Part shown: one piece after another, positions 28,360-37,819 of the stretch | Layout: each line of letters opens with the position of its first letter | How positions within the stretch are numbered: the first letter of the stretch is position 1 | From: Alphaproteobacteria bacterium | GTDB lineage: Bacteria > Pseudomonadota > Alphaproteobacteria > Rhodospirillales > Rhodospirillaceae | Length of the DNA: 64,000 bases | Direction: 5' to 3' | Assembly: GCA_030835385.1 (NCBI GenBank) | Contig: JAURPI010000042.1 | Coordinates: 248,001 to 312,000, forward strand | Made by a program: the position numbers and the translations under genes | Notes under the pieces: model-generated | Told to the model about the DNA's origin: nothing | What the model saw: only the letters and a program-made list of their open reading frames with translations | Database searches by the model: none

Positions 28360-28551
28360 TTCTGCGTTCCCCCTTATTATGTGAATAGATATTTGGCGGG
28401 ATTATAGATAAAGACCCCCCGCTTTTTCGCGGCATCATCCACATCCCTCGGGGGTTGTCCAGTCCTCGCCGAAGCGGTCGTCAGTGAAATAACCACCCTC
28501 AATGCGCGTTTTCTCCGTGAGTTTGTGTCGGGTTTCGGTATGGTTCCGACC

Positions 28552-29190
28552 ATGTCCACAAGATCTACCGCCGCTATCACATTTGACGTCCATAATCTGT
28601 CTGCCCGGCGGGGTGGCCGGACTATTTTTGAGAACCTGTCTTTCTCTCTCAAAGACGGCTCCGCCCTGATGGTCACCGGACCGAATGGCAGTGGCAAATC
28701 GACTCTCCTCCGAATTCTTGTCGGCCTCCTGCGCAGCGAGGCTGGAACGATCACACTGACCCCCGAGGATACGACAGAGATCTGCTATGCCGGACATCGC
28801 GATGGCCTAAAAGGCGGTCTCTCCGTTCTCGAGAATCTTATATTCTGGTCCAGATTGTATGGCGCAGAGCAAGACGCGGTGAACCAAGCGGTCAACCGCA
28901 TGGCGCTGGACACAGTGCTTGAAATGCCCGCCGATATGTTGTCTGCCGGCTGGCGGCGGCGCGCTGGCCTGGCCCGATTGGCGTTGGGCTCGGCCTCCAT
29001 ATGGATTTTGGATGAACCCTATACGGCGCTGGATGCAGAGAATGTTGACCGGATCGACAGCCTTCTCAATGAACATGTCACCGCCGGTGGTGTTGTCGTT
29101 CTTGCCACCCATCAGGCACCCGGATTCACCCCAAACCATAAAATCAATATGGCGGACTATCCCGCTAAAACCCCTGAGGTAGAGTGGTGA
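28552..29190 (+). CDS. ccmA: Heme/cytochrome c ABC transporter ATPase CcmA
   Basis: About 212 residues. Walker A VTGPNGSGKSTLLRILVG, signature region MLSAGWRRRAGLARLALGS and Walker B SIWILDEPYTALD. It is the ATPase of CcmABCD, which drives release of heme-loaded CcmE in system I cytochrome c maturation. The start is uncertain: ATG at 28552 gives a typical length, with ATG 28540 and GTG 28525 in frame upstream. It is the first gene of ccmABCDEFGHI, and its stop overlaps the start of ccmB. Confidence 0.92.
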   Translation: MSTRSTAAITFDVHNLSARRGGRTIFENLSFSLKDGSALMVTGPNGSGKSTLLRILVGLLRSEAGTITLTPEDTTEICYAGHRDGLKGGLSVLENLIFWSRLYGAEQDAVNQAVNRMALDTVLEMPADMLSAGWRRRAGLARLALGSASIWILDEPYTALDAENVDRIDSLLNEHVTAGGVVVLATHQAPGFTPNHKINMADYPAKTPEVEW

Positions 29191-29852
29191 AATCCTTTCT
29201 CACACTCATCGGCCGGGATCTGCGCTTATCGATAAAGCACCGCGCGGACACAATCATGGTGGCGGGTTTCTTCGCCATCACCGTGATTTTGTTTCCATTC
29301 GGCATCGGTCCCGAACCAGGTGTACTTGAACGCGTCGGAGCCGGTATCCTTTGGGTTACTGCACTCCTCGCTTGTCTGCTTTCTCTTGATCACTTGTTTT
29401 CTGATGACGAACACGATGGCACGCTTGATCTTTTGCTCACCGCGCCGGTCGCACCAACCACCGTCGTTGCCGCAAAAATCACAGCTCACTGGCTGACCAC
29501 TGGCCTACCCTTGACGTTGCTCGCACCCATCCTTGGGGTCGCGTTGCAAATGCCCAGTGAATCAACAGCACCTATGATTCTAGCGTTGTTGATAGGCACG
29601 CCGACTTTGAGTCTCATTGGTGCGGTTGGGGCGGCTCTCACCCTTGGCGCCCGGCGGCGTGGCGTTCTGCTGCCACTTGTTATTTTGCCGCTCTACATTC
29701 CCGTCCTTATCTTTGGTGTAGGCGCCATCGACACGTCCGGCATGGGGTTTGACGCCGGTGGTCTATTTGCCGTTTTAGGCGGATTTCTTCTTATGGCAGC
29801 TGCGCTATGCCCATGGGCAGCTGCCGTCGCTCTACGCCTCGCATCGGAATAG
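29187..29852 (+). CDS. ccmB: Heme exporter membrane protein CcmB
   Basis: About 221 residues with six hydrophobic segments, opening FLTLIGRDLRLSIKHRADTI and FPFGIGPEP, and containing LLSLDHLFSDDEHDGTLDLL, the CcmB landmark. It is the membrane subunit paired with CcmA. The start is GTG overlapping the ccmA stop (GTGA), with GAGG seven bases before it; GTG at 29184 is the alternative. Confidence 0.93.
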   Translation: MKSFLTLIGRDLRLSIKHRADTIMVAGFFAITVILFPFGIGPEPGVLERVGAGILWVTALLACLLSLDHLFSDDEHDGTLDLLLTAPVAPTTVVAAKITAHWLTTGLPLTLLAPILGVALQMPSESTAPMILALLIGTPTLSLIGAVGAALTLGARRRGVLLPLVILPLYIPVLIFGVGAIDTSGMGFDAGGLFAVLGGFLLMAAALCPWAAAVALRLASE

Positions 29853-29944
29853 ACCTATAACTGCGGCTTATCAGCTTATAACAGCAGCCGATTTCCCCCG
29901 ATTCAGGTTGGCAAAATCTGGCTGACCGGGTAAGTCTTCTGACC

Positions 29945-30658
29945 ATGCACGCATTTGCCAACCCCACCCGTTTCTTGAAGCTCGCGACTGCAATTCAGCC
30001 TTGGGCTATTGGACTATGCATCCTCTGCTTTGCCGTTGGCATTCCGATGGCCTTGGTGTTCTCCCCACCAGACTACCAGCAAGGTGAGACCGTCCGGATT
30101 ATGTACGTCCACGTTCCGTCCGCTTGGATGGGATTGTTTGCCTATGGGGTTATGGCCGCCGGAAGCGCGTCTTACCTGATATGGCGTCATCCAGTGGCCA
30201 ACATGATCGCCAAGGCCTCAGCACCCATTGGTGCGATGTTCACCGCGCTCTGTCTGTTGACTGGCATGCTATGGGGCGAGCCCATGTGGGGCACACCTTG
30301 GGTGTGGGACGCACGCCTCACATCTATGCTGGTGCTGTTTTTTCTCTACTTGGGCTACATGGCACTGGGCGATGCTTTTGACAGTCCCGAGCAAGGGGAC
30401 AAGGCAGCAGCTATTTTGGCCTTGGTCGGGTCTGTAAACCTGCCCATCATTAAGTTCTCTGTTGATTGGTGGAACAGTCTGCACCAGCCCTCAATTTTCT
30501 CGATGGCGGGCGTCTCAGTCGATACCGCGATGTTGGCCCCCCTGTTCTTAATGGTCGGGGCGTTCCAATTTTACTATGTAGTGGTCGTTTTTATGCGGGT
30601 TCGCGCTCAAGTACTGGCCGCCAAAGTCCGTGCCGCCCGTCTAATGCGCGCTGCGTAG
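29945..30658 (+). CDS. ccmC: Heme-handling membrane protein CcmC
   Basis: 237 residues, six transmembrane helices. The tryptophan-rich heme-binding segment is LTGMLWGEPMWGTPWVWDAR, flanked by periplasmic histidines in YVHVPSAWMG and NSLHQPSIF. It transfers heme to CcmE at the outer face of the membrane. The start is ATG, 92 bp after ccmB, with no terminator between. Confidence 0.95.
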   Translation: MHAFANPTRFLKLATAIQPWAIGLCILCFAVGIPMALVFSPPDYQQGETVRIMYVHVPSAWMGLFAYGVMAAGSASYLIWRHPVANMIAKASAPIGAMFTALCLLTGMLWGEPMWGTPWVWDARLTSMLVLFFLYLGYMALGDAFDSPEQGDKAAAILALVGSVNLPIIKFSVDWWNSLHQPSIFSMAGVSVDTAMLAPLFLMVGAFQFYYVVVVFMRVRAQVLAAKVRAARLMRAA

Positions 30659-30715
30659 TCGAATTACTGCTATACAGGGCGGCGTGGTTATTTCAGGTCA
30701 GATCGGTCTAACGCA

Positions 30716-30928
30716 TTGAATTCACTTCAAGACATACTAGATATGGGAGGATACGCTGCCTTTGTTTGGCCGGCGTATGCGCTGGGGGTCATCGGACTGA
30801 TTACCCTATTGATCTTCTCTCGGCGGTCCGTCGCGTCGCGACAGGCTGAACTTAATCGGTTACGTCCGCCAGGGTCCGAAACACCGTCCACCGCAAAAGA
30901 CGATGGAGCAAATATTGGCGAAGCGTAA
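30716..30928 (+). CDS. ccmD: Heme exporter small membrane protein CcmD
   Basis: 70 residues from a TTG, with one membrane helix (AAFVWPAYALGVIGLITLLIF) and a polar cytoplasmic tail, the usual CcmD layout. It helps release holo-CcmE from CcmABC. ATG at 30743 would give a shorter form beginning MGGYAAFVWPAY. It overlaps the start of ccmE by 26 bp in another frame. Confidence 0.85.
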   Translation: MNSLQDILDMGGYAAFVWPAYALGVIGLITLLIFSRRSVASRQAELNRLRPPGSETPSTAKDDGANIGEA

Positions 30929-31400
30929 AACACAGAGACTGTATTTTGTTCTGCTTGGCGGGCTTGCCTTTGCTACCGGCATTGCCTTGGTGCTCACGGC
31001 ATTCGAGGACAGCATTGTCTTTTTCTACAGTCCGTCAGAGATCAGCCAGCAAGATTTGTCTCCGGGACAACGAGTGCGCATTGGCGGCCTTGTTGAAGCA
31101 GGCAGTGTCTCTTCAGCAGGTGATACGGTTTCATTTACCGTGACGGACACAGCAGAGACATTAGATGTAAATTACCGCGGTATTCTTCCGGACTTGTTCC
31201 GTGAAGGACAAGGCATCGTGGCAGAGGGCTATCTGTTGGCGTCGGGTGTTTTTCAGGCGTCTGACGTGCTCGCCAAACACGATGAAACGTACATGCCGCC
31301 AGAAGTCGCAGAGGCGATAAAGGCCGCTGGTGAATGGCGTGGCGACAATAGCCTGGACACGCAAGAGACCGCTGCCACCTCAACCACTGGCACACCATGA
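30903..31400 (+). CDS. ccmE: Cytochrome c-type biogenesis heme chaperone CcmE
   Basis: 165 residues. One N-terminal membrane helix, then an OB-fold periplasmic domain. The covalent heme site is LAKHDETYMPPE, with the conserved His and Tyr. Holo-CcmE hands heme to the CcmF/H ligation complex. Its end overlaps the ccmF start by four bases (ATGA). Confidence 0.96.
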   Translation: MEQILAKRKTQRLYFVLLGGLAFATGIALVLTAFEDSIVFFYSPSEISQQDLSPGQRVRIGGLVEAGSVSSAGDTVSFTVTDTAETLDVNYRGILPDLFREGQGIVAEGYLLASGVFQASDVLAKHDETYMPPEVAEAIKAAGEWRGDNSLDTQETAATSTTGTP

Positions 31401-33382
31401 CACCTGAACTCGGCCACTTTGCGCTGGCGCTGGCGCTACCTGTCGCTTTGGTGCAATCCATCGTTTCTTTGATTGGCGCCCACCGACGTGATGCAGCATT
31501 GATGGCCGTAGCCGGTCCTGCCGCTTTTGCGCAAATGTTGCTCATCGGCACATCATTTGCCGCTCTTACTCAAGCGTTTATCACGTCAGATTTTTCGGTG
31601 GTGAACGTTTACCAAAACTCACATACCGCCAAACCATTGCTCTATAAAATCAGCGGCGTTTGGGGAAATCATGAAGGCTCCCTGTTGTTGTGGGTCTCTA
31701 TCCTGGCCGTGTTTGGCGCTGCAGTCGCGGCCTTCGGTGCCGGCCTACCGGATCGGTTGAAAGCCCGTGCACTGGCCGTTCAGGGATTAATCGGTGCAGG
31801 ATTCCTCGCCTTTATTCTGTTTACGTCCAATCCGTTTTTACGTATTGATCCGGCTCCGGTTCAGGGCTTGGGACTCAATCCATTGTTACAAGATCCGGGG
31901 CTCGCCTTTCATCCGCCGATGCTCTACCTCGGATATGTTGGGTTCTCCATGGCCTTCTCTTTTGCCGTTGCCGCTTTGCTTGAGGGGCGGGTCGACGCTG
32001 CCTGGGCGCGGTGGGTTCGGCCCTGGACTTTGGCGGCCTGGTCTTTTCTAACCATCGGCATTGGGCTGGGCTCTTGGTGGGCTTACTACGAACTTGGCTG
32101 GGGCGGATGGTGGTTTTGGGACCCAGTCGAGAATGCCTCTTTCATTCCGTGGCTGACGGGAACGGCATTGTTGCACTCGGCAATTGTCGTAGAAAAACGT
32201 GAGGCACTGAAGAGTTGGACGATCCTGCTCGCCATCGTCACATTTTCTTTAAGCCTCCTCGGCACCTTCCTTGTGCGGTCGGGAATCTTAACGTCCGTCC
32301 ATGCCTTTGCTGCTGATCCAACGCGTGGTGTGTTCGTGTTGATGCTTCTAGCGCTGGCTGTCGGCGGGTCTCTGACGCTTTACGCCATCCGCGCACCAAA
32401 ACTTGATCCAGGTGGATTGTTTGCCCCGGTGTCTAGAGAAAGCGGTCTTCTGATCAACAATTTGTTTCTCACCACAGCTGCCGCTACGGTCTTGCTCGGT
32501 ACGCTCTATCCGCTGATCGCTGAAGCGCTGGATTTGGGCAAACTCTCCGTTGGGGCACCCTACTTCAATATGGTCTTCATTCCCCTGATGGTGCCGCTGG
32601 TCATACTCATGGGTATCGGCCCAATGATGGCATGGAAACGAAGTGACCTTGCTGGCGTAATAGGACGGCTCAAAGGCGCGTTGGGTGCGGTTGCAATCAT
32701 TTTTGCCATTGCATTGGCGCTAAGTGGTGTCGCTTTTGTGGATATCGCTGGAGCCGCAGGCATCGCTTTGGCCGCATGGCTTCTGTCGTCTTCTTTCATC
32801 GAATGGGCGGGGCGTGTTCGCCTGTTTAAAGGCGGACTATCAGATACGTTGCGACGAATTCGATCTGTTCCCCGTGCCTCTCACGGCATGACCGTCGCAC
32901 ATATGGGCATGGCCATTCTTATTGTGGGTGTTTCAGGGTCTAGTGCCTGGAAGCAAGAAAACATCCTAACGATGTCCGCGGGAGACAATGTCACCGTTGC
33001 CGGGTTTGAAGTAACCTTCCAAGGCGCAGAGTTGTTTCAGGGACCAAACTATGAGTCCCTACAGGGTCGGTTCTTGGCTAAGCGCGGTGGATCTTCGGTG
33101 TCGCTAACACCCGAGCGGCGGGTCTACGACCAACCCGTACAACAAACCACAGAGGCCGCCATTCACACGACGTTTTGGGCGGACCTGTATGTCGTTCTGG
33201 GCGACGGTCCGACGGCAGACGGACAATACGTGGTGCGGGCATATTTTGAACCCTTCGTGCCATTCCTTTGGTACGGCATTCTTATGATGGGCTTCGGCGG
33301 CGTTATCTCTCTCAGCGATAGGCGTCACCGCATCGGTGCACCGCGCCGCGCGCCAGCGATGGCCAAGCCCACAGAGGCCTAG
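31397..33382 (+). CDS. ccmF: Cytochrome c heme lyase subunit CcmF
   Basis: 661 residues with about 14-15 hydrophobic helices. The WWD heme-binding segment is GWGGWWFWDPVENASFIPWL, preceded by NSHTAKPLLYKISGVWGNHE and FHPPMLYLGYVGFSMAFSFA. It is the integral membrane core of the heme ligase, joining heme vinyl groups to CxxCH of apocytochromes. It overlaps ccmE by four bases and ends three bases before ccmG. Confidence 0.97.
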   Translation: MTPELGHFALALALPVALVQSIVSLIGAHRRDAALMAVAGPAAFAQMLLIGTSFAALTQAFITSDFSVVNVYQNSHTAKPLLYKISGVWGNHEGSLLLWVSILAVFGAAVAAFGAGLPDRLKARALAVQGLIGAGFLAFILFTSNPFLRIDPAPVQGLGLNPLLQDPGLAFHPPMLYLGYVGFSMAFSFAVAALLEGRVDAAWARWVRPWTLAAWSFLTIGIGLGSWWAYYELGWGGWWFWDPVENASFIPWLTGTALLHSAIVVEKREALKSWTILLAIVTFSLSLLGTFLVRSGILTSVHAFAADPTRGVFVLMLLALAVGGSLTLYAIRAPKLDPGGLFAPVSRESGLLINNLFLTTAAATVLLGTLYPLIAEALDLGKLSVGAPYFNMVFIPLMVPLVILMGIGPMMAWKRSDLAGVIGRLKGALGAVAIIFAIALALSGVAFVDIAGAAGIALAAWLLSSSFIEWAGRVRLFKGGLSDTLRRIRSVPRASHGMTVAHMGMAILIVGVSGSSAWKQENILTMSAGDNVTVAGFEVTFQGAELFQGPNYESLQGRFLAKRGGSSVSLTPERRVYDQPVQQTTEAAIHTTFWADLYVVLGDGPTADGQYVVRAYFEPFVPFLWYGILMMGFGGVISLSDRRHRIGAPRRAPAMAKPTEA

Positions 33383-33385
33383 TCC

Positions 33386-33958
33386 ATGAACAACGCACAA
33401 CCAACTCGGACCGGAGGACGATGGACCGCGATCATCCCAATTGTGGTTGTGGCGCTGCTGGTGGGCGCCTTTGCAAAACGCCTCATTGATGTTGAAAGCG
33501 GGCAAGACCCTGCCCTGGTTCAGTCGGTATTATTGAACACGCCGGTGCCGGACATCGATCTTCCGCCCCTACCAGACCGAGAACCCGGATTAAAAACACC
33601 TGATCTCAAAAAAGAAGTTAGTCTTGTCAATGTATGGGGCTCCTGGTGTATCGCCTGTTTATCAGAACACCCACTCCTGATGGACCTGGCTGAGCAAAAG
33701 CAAGTCCCCATTCACGGCATTGCTTGGCGTGACGACCCATCAGCCAGCGTGCGATGGTTGGCCCGGAACGGCGATCCCTACGACCTTATTGGCCAGGACC
33801 CGGTTAGTGAAGCGGCCATCGCCTTTGGCGTAACAGGCGCACCGGAAACCTTTGTGATCGATGGCGACGGCATCATTCGCTACAAGCACATCGGACCAAT
33901 CACACCTGACGTATGGGCAAATACGATTGCCCCCATGGTGGAGCAGTTGCGCCAATGA
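33386..33958 (+). CDS. ccmG: Thiol:disulfide interchange protein CcmG/DsbE
   Basis: 190 residues: N-terminal membrane anchor (IIPIVVVALLVGAFAKRLI) and a periplasmic thioredoxin domain with the active site WGSWCIACLSEHP and the cis-Pro region GVTGAPETFVIDGDG. It keeps apocytochrome cysteines reduced for heme ligation. The active site is CIAC, where many relatives have CVPC. Its stop overlaps the ccmH start (ATGA). Confidence 0.93.
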   Translation: MNNAQPTRTGGRWTAIIPIVVVALLVGAFAKRLIDVESGQDPALVQSVLLNTPVPDIDLPPLPDREPGLKTPDLKKEVSLVNVWGSWCIACLSEHPLLMDLAEQKQVPIHGIAWRDDPSASVRWLARNGDPYDLIGQDPVSEAAIAFGVTGAPETFVIDGDGIIRYKHIGPITPDVWANTIAPMVEQLRQ

Positions 33959-34434
33959 AGATCTTAGGACTTGCCACTTGCATACTCGCTGGATCCGTCT
34001 TCGCCCTCGTGGCTTACGCCGTAGAACCTGACGAGATGTTAGATGATCCAGCGCTGGAAGAACGCGCGCGGGTAATCAGTCAAGATCTACGGTGCGTGGT
34101 CTGTCAGAACGAAACCATCGATGAGTCTAATGCAACCTTGGCACAGGACATGCGTCGTCTGGTGCGCCAACGCATTCTAGCCGGTGACAGCAATGAGGAC
34201 GTCCTGGCGTACATGGTCGATCGATATGGAGACTTTGTCTTGCTGCGCCCGAGAGTCACGTCACAAACTCTCTTGCTGTGGTTTGGCCCGTTCATCTTGC
34301 TGGTCTTCGGTGTGATAATCGCCGCGCGTTATATTAAACGACCGACGGCCGCCGAGACATCCAACCTCTCCCCTGAAGAAATGGCAGAAGTAGAAGCCTT
34401 GATTCAAAAGACTGAAGGGGCAGACCAAAAATGA
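33955..34434 (+). CDS. ccmH: Cytochrome c maturation protein CcmH
   Basis: 159 residues from the ATG overlapping ccmG: signal peptide (LATCILAGSVFALVAYAV), the thiol-redox motif DLRCVVCQNETIDESNA, and a C-terminal membrane helix (LLLWFGPFILLVFGVIIAAR). It works with CcmF and CcmG on apocytochrome thiols. It overlaps ccmI by four bases. Confidence 0.94.
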   Translation: MKILGLATCILAGSVFALVAYAVEPDEMLDDPALEERARVISQDLRCVVCQNETIDESNATLAQDMRRLVRQRILAGDSNEDVLAYMVDRYGDFVLLRPRVTSQTLLLWFGPFILLVFGVIIAARYIKRPTAAETSNLSPEEMAEVEALIQKTEGADQK

Positions 34435-35864
34435 TTTGGCTTAGCTATGCAGTTTTAACTCTCGCAGCGGTGACTCTTTTAATTTGGCCCGTCATCCGAA
34501 ACGCCAAGACAACTGCACAGGAAACAGAAGCGGACCAATCCGTTTACCGCGCTCAGTTAGACGAAGTAGAGCGTGACCTCAGCCATGGAATCCTGACAGA
34601 TGCAGAGGCGGAGACAGCCCGCGTGGAAATAAAACGGCGCTTGCTCGCCGCGAGCCGGCGCTCCGGACCGAGTGACGACAAAAACGCCCCCGCCATTCGC
34701 ATGTTTGCGGTCACCGCAATTGCGGTCACCGTTCCCTTCGGAGCCCTAGCGATTTACCTGTCCATCGGCACACCAGGGCTTCCGGCCGCAGGGTCTGAAG
34801 ACCGCCGGGCAGAGGCGCTTGCCAACCCAGACATGGCCGACTTTGATATTTTGATCGAAGATTTAGCCGACCGGCTCCGACAAGACCCAGACAGCTCTGA
34901 AGGATGGGTTTTACTGGCGCGGAGTTATCGACAGGTCAATCGTCTGGAAGAATCGGCTAGCGCTTACCGCAGGGCCCTCGCCATTGGCGCTACCAATGTC
35001 GAGACCTACACGGAATTTGCTGACACGTTAACGGCATTGAACAACGGCACCGTGACGCCCGAAGCCGCAGACATATTCAGGGCTGTTCTTAGAACGAATC
35101 GAGATGAACCACGCTCAAGATTCTATCTTGGTCTGGCTGAAGCCCAAGCTGGTAATGTTGCCAACGCCATCGCCATATGGCGCGACTTAACCGCCGATGC
35201 CCCAGCCGATGCGCCATGGCTCGCCATGGTCCGGGATCAAATGGGCCAGGTCGCCATGGCATCCAACATCATGCCAATGACGGTAACGCCGCGCCATCCG
35301 CTCGACGGAGAGGCCGTACCGTCTCCAGCAATCGCCGCACCATTGCAACAAGGCGTTATTCCAGAGGCGGATGAAGAGGACTTCCGCCCGGATGTCAGCG
35401 CCTTGGCCGGGCGGTTTTCAGGTGATGAGTTGGTAATGATTCAAGAGATGGTTGGGGGGTTAGAAGCCCGCCTTGAATTCGGACCAGAAGATTACGACGG
35501 TTGGATGCAACTTGGGCGGTCTTACGGAGTCCTCGGTGACACGGAAAAATCTGCCAATGCCTACCGACAAGCAACGCAGCTTCGGCAGCAAGCAATTGAA
35601 CCACGCATTCTGTTGGCGGATTTGTTGTTGAAGACTGTTTCGCCAAGCGCCTCCATTCCCGATGAAGTATCGGCCTTGAGCGAAGAGATTCTAAAATTGG
35701 ACGATAACAACCCGGATGGACTTTTTATTGCGGGGCTATCAGCCGCCAGCGTGGGAGACATAACCGGCGCCAGAACCCACTGGACTCGGCTGCTTGATAT
35801 CCTTCCCGCAGGAGATTCAGCCCGCACTGCCGTGTTACGGAGATTAGAAGAACTTCCAGACTGA
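34431..35864 (+). CDS. ccmI: Cytochrome c maturation TPR protein CcmI
   Basis: 477 residues. Two membrane helices in the first ~110 residues enclose the cytoplasmic segment VYRAQLDEVERDLSHGILTD (typical of CcmI); the periplasmic part holds TPR units, for example WVLLARSYRQVNRLEESASA and WMQLGRSYGVLGDTEKSANA. It presents apocytochrome c to the ligation complex. It is the last ccm gene, 52 bp before the SCO1 gene. Confidence 0.9.
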   Translation: MIWLSYAVLTLAAVTLLIWPVIRNAKTTAQETEADQSVYRAQLDEVERDLSHGILTDAEAETARVEIKRRLLAASRRSGPSDDKNAPAIRMFAVTAIAVTVPFGALAIYLSIGTPGLPAAGSEDRRAEALANPDMADFDILIEDLADRLRQDPDSSEGWVLLARSYRQVNRLEESASAYRRALAIGATNVETYTEFADTLTALNNGTVTPEAADIFRAVLRTNRDEPRSRFYLGLAEAQAGNVANAIAIWRDLTADAPADAPWLAMVRDQMGQVAMASNIMPMTVTPRHPLDGEAVPSPAIAAPLQQGVIPEADEEDFRPDVSALAGRFSGDELVMIQEMVGGLEARLEFGPEDYDGWMQLGRSYGVLGDTEKSANAYRQATQLRQQAIEPRILLADLLLKTVSPSASIPDEVSALSEEILKLDDNNPDGLFIAGLSAASVGDITGARTHWTRLLDILPAGDSARTAVLRRLEELPD

Positions 35865-35916
35865 AGGGGTTATAAGACTTTTCAACTCGCCCAGTCTCAA
35901 TCACTCAGCCAAGGGT

Positions 35917-36531
35917 ATGACGATGACTCCGGCAATAGCTAAGCGACTTATTATTGGCGGCATGGTAGCAATTGGCACACTGCTCATTCTCGCATTTTAC
36001 TTACCAGCGTTCCGCCCTGACCCAAATGACAACACTGTCGAAGGGTCTGCCGCAATTGGTGGTGCCTTTACTTTGACGGACCAGACAGGGGTAGATGTTA
36101 CAGAGCAAATTCTTCTTGGTCGCTATAGCCTAATATACTTCGGCTTTACCTACTGTCCCGATATCTGCCCGATGACATTACAAACTGTGGCTGACGCCAT
36201 AGACATTCTTCCGGGCCAAAAAGGTGAATCTGTTCAAGCCGTTTTTATTACTCTCGATCCGAAACGCGATACCGTCGAGACAATGTCAGCGTATGTCAGA
36301 AACTTTCACTCCCAAATGATTGGGCTGACCGGAACTCAAGAACAAATTCAAGCTGTAGCCGATGCCTATCGGGTTTTCTTTCGGGAAGCGCCGATTGGTG
36401 AAAGCGGCGACTACACAATCGATCATTCGGGATTTCTCTATCTGATGAACCGAAGTGGGCGGTACATTGATCACTTCGGGAAAGATGTAAAAATGGAAGA
36501 GCTCAGCGCCCGCCTAAGAGATTTGCTTTGA
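35917..36531 (+). CDS. SCO1/SenC copper chaperone
   Basis: 204 residues: an N-terminal membrane anchor and a thioredoxin-like domain with the copper site [15 protein letters not shown] and the distal histidine in [10 protein letters not shown]. The family delivers copper to the CuA site of cytochrome c oxidase. Its place right after ccmI fits a role in building the respiratory chain. Its stop overlaps the next gene. Confidence 0.92.
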   Translation: MTMTPAIAKRLIIGGMVAIGTLLILAFYLPAFRPDPNDNTVEGSAAIGGAFTLTDQTGVDVTEQILLGRYSLIYFGFTYCPDICPMTLQTVADAIDILPGQKGESVQAVFITLDPKRDTVETMSAYVRNFHSQMIGLTGTQEQIQAVADAYRVFFREAPIGESGDYTIDHSGFLYLMNRSGRYIDHFGKDVKMEELSARLRDLL

Positions 36532-36989
36532 CGGCGCCAGACGAATCAAACCGCCCAGCGCCCTTTTGGCGCACAAAGAAGCTTCGGCACATGTCGCGCC
36601 AGGAATGGGAAAGCTTGTGTGACGGATGCGGGAAGTGCTGCCTTCACAAGGTTCAAGACGCCGATACCGACGAAATATTTCCGACTAATGTTGCCTGCCG
36701 ACTACTCGACATTGAGACATGCCGATGCACCGACTATCCAAATCGCAAAGTAAAAGTGCCAGATTGCGTCCAACTGTCACCAAAAACAGCCAGTACCCTG
36801 AATTGGCTACCGGCCACTTGTGCATATCGGTTGGTTGCCAATAGTCAGGATTTACCGCACTGGCATCCCCTGGTTTCAGGAGATTCTAAAACCGTGCATG
36901 TAGCAGGCATATCAGTCCGGGGTCGCGCTGTTTCAGAAGCTGTTGCCGGCCCACTGGGTTCACACCTTGTCGATTGGCCGGACATGTAG
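36528..36989 (+). CDS. YcgN/UPF0260-family cysteine-rich protein
   Basis: 153 residues starting at TTG, which overlaps the SCO1 gene stop (TTGA). The family cysteines are in [46 protein letters not shown] and [10 protein letters not shown], the YkgJ/YcgN pattern thought to hold a metal or Fe-S centre. Function unproven. It is probably cotranscribed with the SCO1 gene upstream and the metalloprotease downstream. Confidence 0.88.
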   Translation: MTAPDESNRPAPFWRTKKLRHMSRQEWESLCDGCGKCCLHKVQDADTDEIFPTNVACRLLDIETCRCTDYPNRKVKVPDCVQLSPKTASTLNWLPATCAYRLVANSQDLPHWHPLVSGDSKTVHVAGISVRGRAVSEAVAGPLGSHLVDWPDM

Positions 36990-36991
36990 TC

Positions 36992-37819
36992 GTGGCGGAT
37001 AGCCCAAAAAAAGAAGAGATGCTGGCCTTAAGCGTCGACAACCGAGACCTAACCGTGCGCCTGACCGAACATGCTCGAGCGCGCCGCCTTAGTCTTCGCG
37101 TTGACCCCATAAACGGATGTGTGGTGCTGGTTAAGCCAAGGCGCGCCAGCAAGAAGGCAGCCATTGCATTTGCCGAAGACAAGGCTGACTGGATCGCCGA
37201 TCGCCTAGCCGAATTGGTTTTACCGGTACCTTTTGCAGATGGCACGGAGGTTCCCATACATGGAGAGCTGCATACCATTCGACATTGCCCCGAAGCGCGA
37301 CGCGGCGTGTGGCGAGAAAACAACCACCTTAATATCTCGGGTGCCGCCGATCATTTATCACGGCGGATTCATGATTGGTTTAGGGACGAAGCGCGGCATG
37401 TCATCATACCGATCGCACATTCCTACGCTGAAACACTAGGCAGAACAGTGACCAACATATCTATCCGGGACACACGGTCGCGGTGGGGCAGTTGCTCGGC
37501 GGACGGGCGGCTATCTTTCAGCTGGCGCCTCATCATGACCCCAACAGAAGTCACTCACTATGTCATCGCCCATGAAGTCTCGCACCTATGTGAATTCAAT
37601 CACTCAGCGCGATTTTGGAGTACCGTTGACCAGTTGATTGATGATCGACGCGAACAAACACAATGGCTCAAAGAGCATGGCGGTGACCTACACCGCTACG
37701 GCCTCAATGAATGGAAAAACAATCCTAGCGGCTTGCGATCGCAGTCGGGCGCGCTTCGCGGGATTCAATCCACTCCGCAAAGCGGTGCAACGCAGGAACC
37801 ATCGGATCCTGTTTCTTAG
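36992..37819 (+). CDS. YgjP-like metal-dependent hydrolase (DUF45/M48 type)
   Basis: 275 residues from GTG at 36992 (a TTG at 36974, inside the previous gene, is the alternative). The zinc site is YVIAHEVSHLCEFNHSARFW (HExxH plus a downstream His), preceded by RDTRSRWGSCSADGRLSFSW, the family signature. A cytoplasmic metallopeptidase is likely; its substrate is unknown. The 3' end overlaps the convergent cell-wall hydrolase gene by 95 bp. Confidence 0.88.
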   Translation: MADSPKKEEMLALSVDNRDLTVRLTEHARARRLSLRVDPINGCVVLVKPRRASKKAAIAFAEDKADWIADRLAELVLPVPFADGTEVPIHGELHTIRHCPEARRGVWRENNHLNISGAADHLSRRIHDWFRDEARHVIIPIAHSYAETLGRTVTNISIRDTRSRWGSCSADGRLSFSWRLIMTPTEVTHYVIAHEVSHLCEFNHSARFWSTVDQLIDDRREQTQWLKEHGGDLHRYGLNEWKNNPSGLRSQSGALRGIQSTPQSGATQEPSDPVS

